Assembly: GCF_020194175.1 (NCBI RefSeq)
Contig: NZ_JADYVX010000040.1
Span: 1 to 64,000 of the forward strand
Direction of reading: 5' to 3'
Length of the DNA stretch: 64,000 nt
From: Bradyrhizobium sp. BRP22
GTDB lineage: Bacteria > Pseudomonadota > Alphaproteobacteria > Rhizobiales > Xanthobacteraceae
Part shown: positions 60,909 to 64,000 of the stretch, piece after piece
Layout: each line of letters opens with the position of its first letter
Numbering within the stretch: position 1 is the first letter of the stretch
Position numbers and translations under genes: made by a program
Notes under the pieces: model-generated
Told to the model about the DNA's origin: nothing
The model's input: the letters and a program-made list of their open reading frames with translations, nothing else
Database searches by the model: none

Positions 60909-61514
60909 ATGAATCAGATCAAGACTGTCTGCGTCTACTGCGGCTCCGGACCCGGTACAAACCCCAGCTTTGTCGAAGCAGCCAACGCGCTCGGAAGAAT
61001 TTTCGCCGAGAACGATATCCGCCTCGTCTATGGCGGCGGCTCGATCGGGCTGATGGGGGCGGTCGCAACCTCCACGCTCGACCATGGCGGCAAGGTCACG
61101 GGCATCATCCCGGATTTCCTCCGCGCCCGCGAGAACGCACTCACCCGCGTCCAGGAGATGATCGTCACGCCCGACATGCATGAGCGCAAGCGGCTGATGT
61201 TCGAGCGCTCGGATGCCTTCGTGGCGCTGCCCGGTGGCATCGGCACGCTGGAGGAGCTGGTCGAGCAACTCACCTGGCAGCAGCTCGGCAGGCATACCAA
61301 GCCGGTGCTGCTCGCCAACATCGACGGTTTCTGGGAGCCCCTGCTCGCGCTGCTCGATCACATGCGCTCGACGGCCTTCATCCGCCCGACGCTGCCGCTC
61401 GAGGTGCTGACGGCCGACCGCGTCGAGGACATCGTGCCGCGCCTGCGCGCCGCTGCCGCCCGCGCACCCGAGGCGGGCAAGGAACTCGCGCCCGACGTGG
61501 CGCGGCGGCTGTAA
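60909..61514 (+). CDS. LOG-family (TIGR00730) nucleotide phosphoribohydrolase
   Basis: 201 residues from ATG 60909. Rossmann fold with start IKTVCVYCGSGPG, motif PGGIGTLEELVEQLTW and LVYGGGSIGLMGAVA. LOG enzymes release free base from cytokinin ribotides or other 5'-monophosphates. A cytokinin role is possible in plant-associated bacteria but not proved. GTG 60876 is an alternative start. Confidence 0.93.
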   Translation: MNQIKTVCVYCGSGPGTNPSFVEAANALGRIFAENDIRLVYGGGSIGLMGAVATSTLDHGGKVTGIIPDFLRARENALTRVQEMIVTPDMHERKRLMFERSDAFVALPGGIGTLEELVEQLTWQQLGRHTKPVLLANIDGFWEPLLALLDHMRSTAFIRPTLPLEVLTADRVEDIVPRLRAAAARAPEAGKELAPDVARRL

Positions 61515-61605
61515 GAGTTCACTCGCTCGGAAACGTCACCGCCTCGGTGCGGTTGCCGTCTGTGCGGGTGCATGCCAGGTCCGCCGTTGGCGGGCCGCCG
61601 GCGGC

Positions 61606-63204
61606 TCACCCCGGGGCGCCTGATTTCACCAGCTTGTAGAACACCGAATCCATCAGCGCCTGGAACGAGGCATCGATGATGTTCGGCGACACGCCGACCG
61701 TGGTCCAACTCTCGCCGGTCTCATCTTCGCTCTCGATCAGCACGCGCGTCACCGCCTCGGTACCGCCATTGAGGATACGCACGCGGTAATCGATCAGCTT
61801 CAATCCCTCGATATATTTCTGGTACTTGCCGAGATCCTTGCGCAAGGCGACGTCGAGCGCGTTCACCGGACCGTTGCCTTCGGCAGCCGAGATCAGCCGC
61901 TCGCCGGCGACGTTGACCTTCACCACTGCGAGCGCGACCGTGACGCGCTGGCCGAGCGCATTGTCGCGCTGCTCGACATTGACGTCGAACTGCTCGACCT
62001 TGAAATATTCCGGCACTTTTCCGAGCGTGCGCCGCGCCAGCAGGTCGAACGAGGCGTTGGCGGATTCATAGGCGAAGCCGGCAGCTTCGCGCTCCTTCAG
62101 CTCGGCGACGAGGCGCGTGAGCTTCGGATCATTCTTCTCGTAGGGAATGCCGGCCCGATCGAGCTCGGCGATGACGTTGGAGCGTCCGGCCTGGTCGGAT
62201 ACCAGCACCTTGCGGTGATTGCCGACGGATTCCGGCGCCACGTGCTCGTAGGTCTGCGGATCCTTCAGCACGGCGGACGCATGGATGCCGGTCTTGGTCA
62301 CGAAGGCGCTCTCGCCGACATAGGCCGCGTGCCGATTGGGCGCGCGGTTGAGCATGTCGTCGAGCGTGCGCGACACCTTCACCAAGGTCGTCATCTTCTC
62401 GGCGGTGACGCCGATCTCGAACTTGTCGGAGAACTCCTGCTTCAGCCGCAGCGTCGGGATCAGCGAGCAGAGATTGGCATTGCCGCAACGCTCGCCAAGT
62501 CCGTTCAGCGTGCCCTGGATCTGGCGCGCGCCGGCGCGCACCGCAGCAAGCGAGTTCGCCACCGCCTGCTCGGTATCGTTATGGGCGTGGATGCCGACAT
62601 GGCTGCCGGGGATGTGGTTGACGACATCGCCGACGATAGTCTCAATTTCGTTGGGCATGGTGCCGCCATTGGTGTCGCACAACACCACCCAGCGCGCACC
62701 CGCATCATAGGCGGCCTTCGCACAGGCCAGCGCGAACTCGGCATTCTCCTTGTAGCCGTCGAAGAAATGCTCGCAATCGACCATCACCTCGCGTCCGGCA
62801 GCGTTCGCCGCAGCGACGCTGTCGCGGATCGAAGCGAGGTTTTCCTCGTTCGTGGTCTCCAGCGCGACGCGCACCTGATAGGCGCTCGACTTGGCAACGA
62901 AGCAGATCGCGTCCGCCTTCGCCTCCAGGATCGCCGCCAGCCCGGGATCGTTCGACGCAGAGCGGCCCGGACGCCGCGTCATGCCGAAGGCGGTGAAGCG
63001 TGCATGCTCGAATTTCGGCTTCGCCGAGAAGAACTCGGTGTCGGTCGGGTTGGCACCGGGATAGCCGCCCTCGACATAGTCGATGCCGAGTTCGTCCAGC
63101 ATCTGCGCGATCACCTGCTTGTCCTGCAGGGTGAAATCGACGCCATTGGTCTGCGCACCGTCGCGCAAGGTGGTGTCGAAAAGATAGAGGCGCGCGCGGC
63201 TCAC
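61606..63204 (-). CDS. cimA: (R)-citramalate synthase
   Basis: 532 residues from GTG 63204 (GGAGG upstream), overlapping the GNAT stop by 4 bp. HMGL-like barrel: LYLFDTTLRDGAQTNGVDFT, GIHAHNDTEQAVANSLAAVR, then a C-terminal LeuA-dimer regulatory domain (~380-532) for feedback control. Condenses pyruvate and acetyl-CoA to citramalate for isoleucine synthesis. Length and domain order fit CimA better than 2-isopropylmalate synthase. Confidence 0.93.
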   Translation of the reverse strand: MSRARLYLFDTTLRDGAQTNGVDFTLQDKQVIAQMLDELGIDYVEGGYPGANPTDTEFFSAKPKFEHARFTAFGMTRRPGRSASNDPGLAAILEAKADAICFVAKSSAYQVRVALETTNEENLASIRDSVAAANAAGREVMVDCEHFFDGYKENAEFALACAKAAYDAGARWVVLCDTNGGTMPNEIETIVGDVVNHIPGSHVGIHAHNDTEQAVANSLAAVRAGARQIQGTLNGLGERCGNANLCSLIPTLRLKQEFSDKFEIGVTAEKMTTLVKVSRTLDDMLNRAPNRHAAYVGESAFVTKTGIHASAVLKDPQTYEHVAPESVGNHRKVLVSDQAGRSNVIAELDRAGIPYEKNDPKLTRLVAELKEREAAGFAYESANASFDLLARRTLGKVPEYFKVEQFDVNVEQRDNALGQRVTVALAVVKVNVAGERLISAAEGNGPVNALDVALRKDLGKYQKYIEGLKLIDYRVRILNGGTEAVTRVLIESEDETGESWTTVGVSPNIIDASFQALMDSVFYKLVKSGAPG

Positions 63205-63707
63205 GGTGCGCCTCCCGCGGCAGCGCCCAAAGCCTTTTGCATCGTGGTGTTGGCGAGCCATTCGCCCTGGATGGTCACGCTGTTGCGCTGCTTGGCGACG
63301 TAGCCGCGCTTGCGAAAGAACTCCAGCGCGTTGTCGCTGGCATCGACCGACAGCGTCTTGGTGCCGCGCGCACCGGCGAGCTTTTCCAGCGCATCGCAGA
63401 GCATCGCGCCGACGCCCTGCCCGGCCACGCTCGGATGAACATAGAGCATATCGATCTGATCGTTGTTCTTCAGCGAAGCAAAGCCGACAGGCGAATTCTG
63501 GATGGTCGCGATCAGCGTCAGCTCGCCCGCAAGCTTCTTGCCGAAGGCCACCTCGTCATCGGCCACGGCCGCCCAGGCCTCCTGCTGCGTCTCGCCATAG
63601 TCGTCTCCGGTCAGTTCCTGGATCGCGGCCACGAAGATCGCCGCCAGCATCGGCGTATCCGCCGGCAGGAACGGCCGCAATGCAGGTTGTGGGAGTGCCT
63701 GTGCCAT
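63201..63707 (-). CDS. GNAT-family acetyltransferase
   Basis: 168 residues. CoA-binding loop YVHPSVAGQGVGAMLCDALE and later TLSVDASDNALEFFRKRGYV are typical of GNAT N-acetyltransferases. ATG 63707 follows the 37-aa gene by 4 bp; its stop overlaps cimA. Substrate unknown. Confidence 0.93.
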   Translation of the reverse strand: MAQALPQPALRPFLPADTPMLAAIFVAAIQELTGDDYGETQQEAWAAVADDEVAFGKKLAGELTLIATIQNSPVGFASLKNNDQIDMLYVHPSVAGQGVGAMLCDALEKLAGARGTKTLSVDASDNALEFFRKRGYVAKQRNSVTIQGEWLANTTMQKALGAAAGGAP

Positions 63708-63711
63708 CGCG

Positions 63712-63825
63712 TCAAAAGACTCCCAGAAGTTTCAGGACGAGCAGGATCGCAGCAACAATCACCGCCCATTTGATGAAGATGTAGTAGCGCCAGTGTTTCG
63801 GGAAAGGCGTGTCGGGGCGGGTCAT
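63712..63825 (-). CDS. 37-aa single-helix membrane protein
   Basis: Short gene read directly from the sequence: N-terminus MTRPDTPFPKHWRYYIFIKW, then a hydrophobic segment AVIVAAILLVLKLLGVF that ends the protein. ATG 63825 overlaps the cysS stop by one base (TGATG), and its stop is 4 bp before the GNAT start. Function unknown. The tight coupling on both sides supports real translation. Confidence 0.75.
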   Translation of the reverse strand: MTRPDTPFPKHWRYYIFIKWAVIVAAILLVLKLLGVF

Positions 63826-64000
63826 CACGCCAGTTCCCATGTGGTCACAGGTTTGCCGTCGGCATCCTTGCCGTCCTTCAGCACGACACCTTTGGCCGCG
63901 AGTTCATCACGGATGCGATCGGACTCCTTGAAATCCTTCCGCACGCGCGCCGCCGCCCGGGCCGCGATCAAGCCTTCGACCCATGCCGCATCGACACCGC
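63825..64000 (-). CDS. cysS: Cysteinyl-tRNA synthetase, C-terminal end (runs off the right edge)
   Basis: The last ~57 residues are visible: IAARAAARVRKDFKESDRIR, DELAAKGVVLKDGKDADGK and the ending TTWELA. The C-terminal CysS pattern, R-x-AR-x2-KDF-x2-SD-x-IRDEL-x2-KGV-x-LKD, is well matched. The catalytic HIGH and KMSKS regions lie outside the window. The gene heads the run toward the 37-aa protein, GNAT and cimA. Confidence 0.9.
   Translation of the reverse strand, partial: GVDAAWVEGLIAARAAARVRKDFKESDRIRDELAAKGVVLKDGKDADGKPVTTWELA

Overview
The window looks like a chromosomal segment of a Bradyrhizobium or a close relative (Alphaproteobacteria, Hyphomicrobiales). It is GC-rich, with dense operons and frequent ATGA/GTGA overlaps. 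It carries the acpXL-fabZ-fabF-fabF-lpxXL cluster for very-long-chain lipid A fatty acids, an RpoH-type sigma factor, two Kup transporters, SoxC-type sulfite dehydrogenase, and several families of intergenic palindromic repeats of the kind common in this group. I saw no rRNA, tRNA, CRISPR array, prophage or insertion sequence.

Region 1 (1-8.7 kb, all minus strand): a cell-surface/secretion island. In transcription order it holds an STN/TonB-C-like protein, an ECF (FecI-type) sigma factor, a FecR-type regulator, a second TonB-C-like protein, a TpsB/FhaC-family outer-membrane transporter, a DUF2341-LamG-ExbB fusion, ExbD, an unknown 167-aa protein, and a TonB-like protein cut by the window edge. 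Two identical bipartite motifs with identical spacing precede fecR and tpsB and look like promoters of the local sigma factor. No TonB-dependent receptor or TpsA exoprotein is visible. This is the best candidate for an undescribed system.

Region 2 (8.7-24.3 kb): an 11-kb minus-strand run (amidohydrolase, three-subunit molybdenum hydroxylase, branched-chain-type ABC transporter, Rieske protein), with a divergent MarR regulator and an NCS1 permease. A 24-bp perfect palindrome lies before the amidohydrolase and a near copy lies before the permease, which suggests one MarR regulon for uptake and oxidation of an unidentified, probably heterocyclic, compound. A DUF2231 protein and a sorbosone-dehydrogenase-like lipoprotein follow.

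Region 3 (24.3-40.2 kb): mixed genes. These are a cupin, RpoH, a DUF2158 protein, an MFS/LysR divergent pair, an acyltransferase, SoxC with cytochrome c, an amino-acid permease, a P450, an SRPBCC protein, a HerA-like ATPase, an AhpD-like protein, MgtC and a ParB-like protein.

Region 4 (40.2-44.8 kb): the very-long-chain fatty acid/lipid A cluster, including one ketosynthase-like protein that has lost most catalytic residues.

Region 5 (44.8-64 kb): a polyamine-type binding protein, aminotransferase, rhodanese, two tandem kup genes, a MotA/MotB pair, SDR, TerC and RraA proteins, pssA-psd phospholipid synthesis, an Atm1-type exporter, a LOG protein, citramalate synthase, a GNAT enzyme, a 37-aa membrane protein and the 3' end of cysS. 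Positions of starts were chosen from Shine-Dalgarno sites, operon overlaps and family length where these could be seen.
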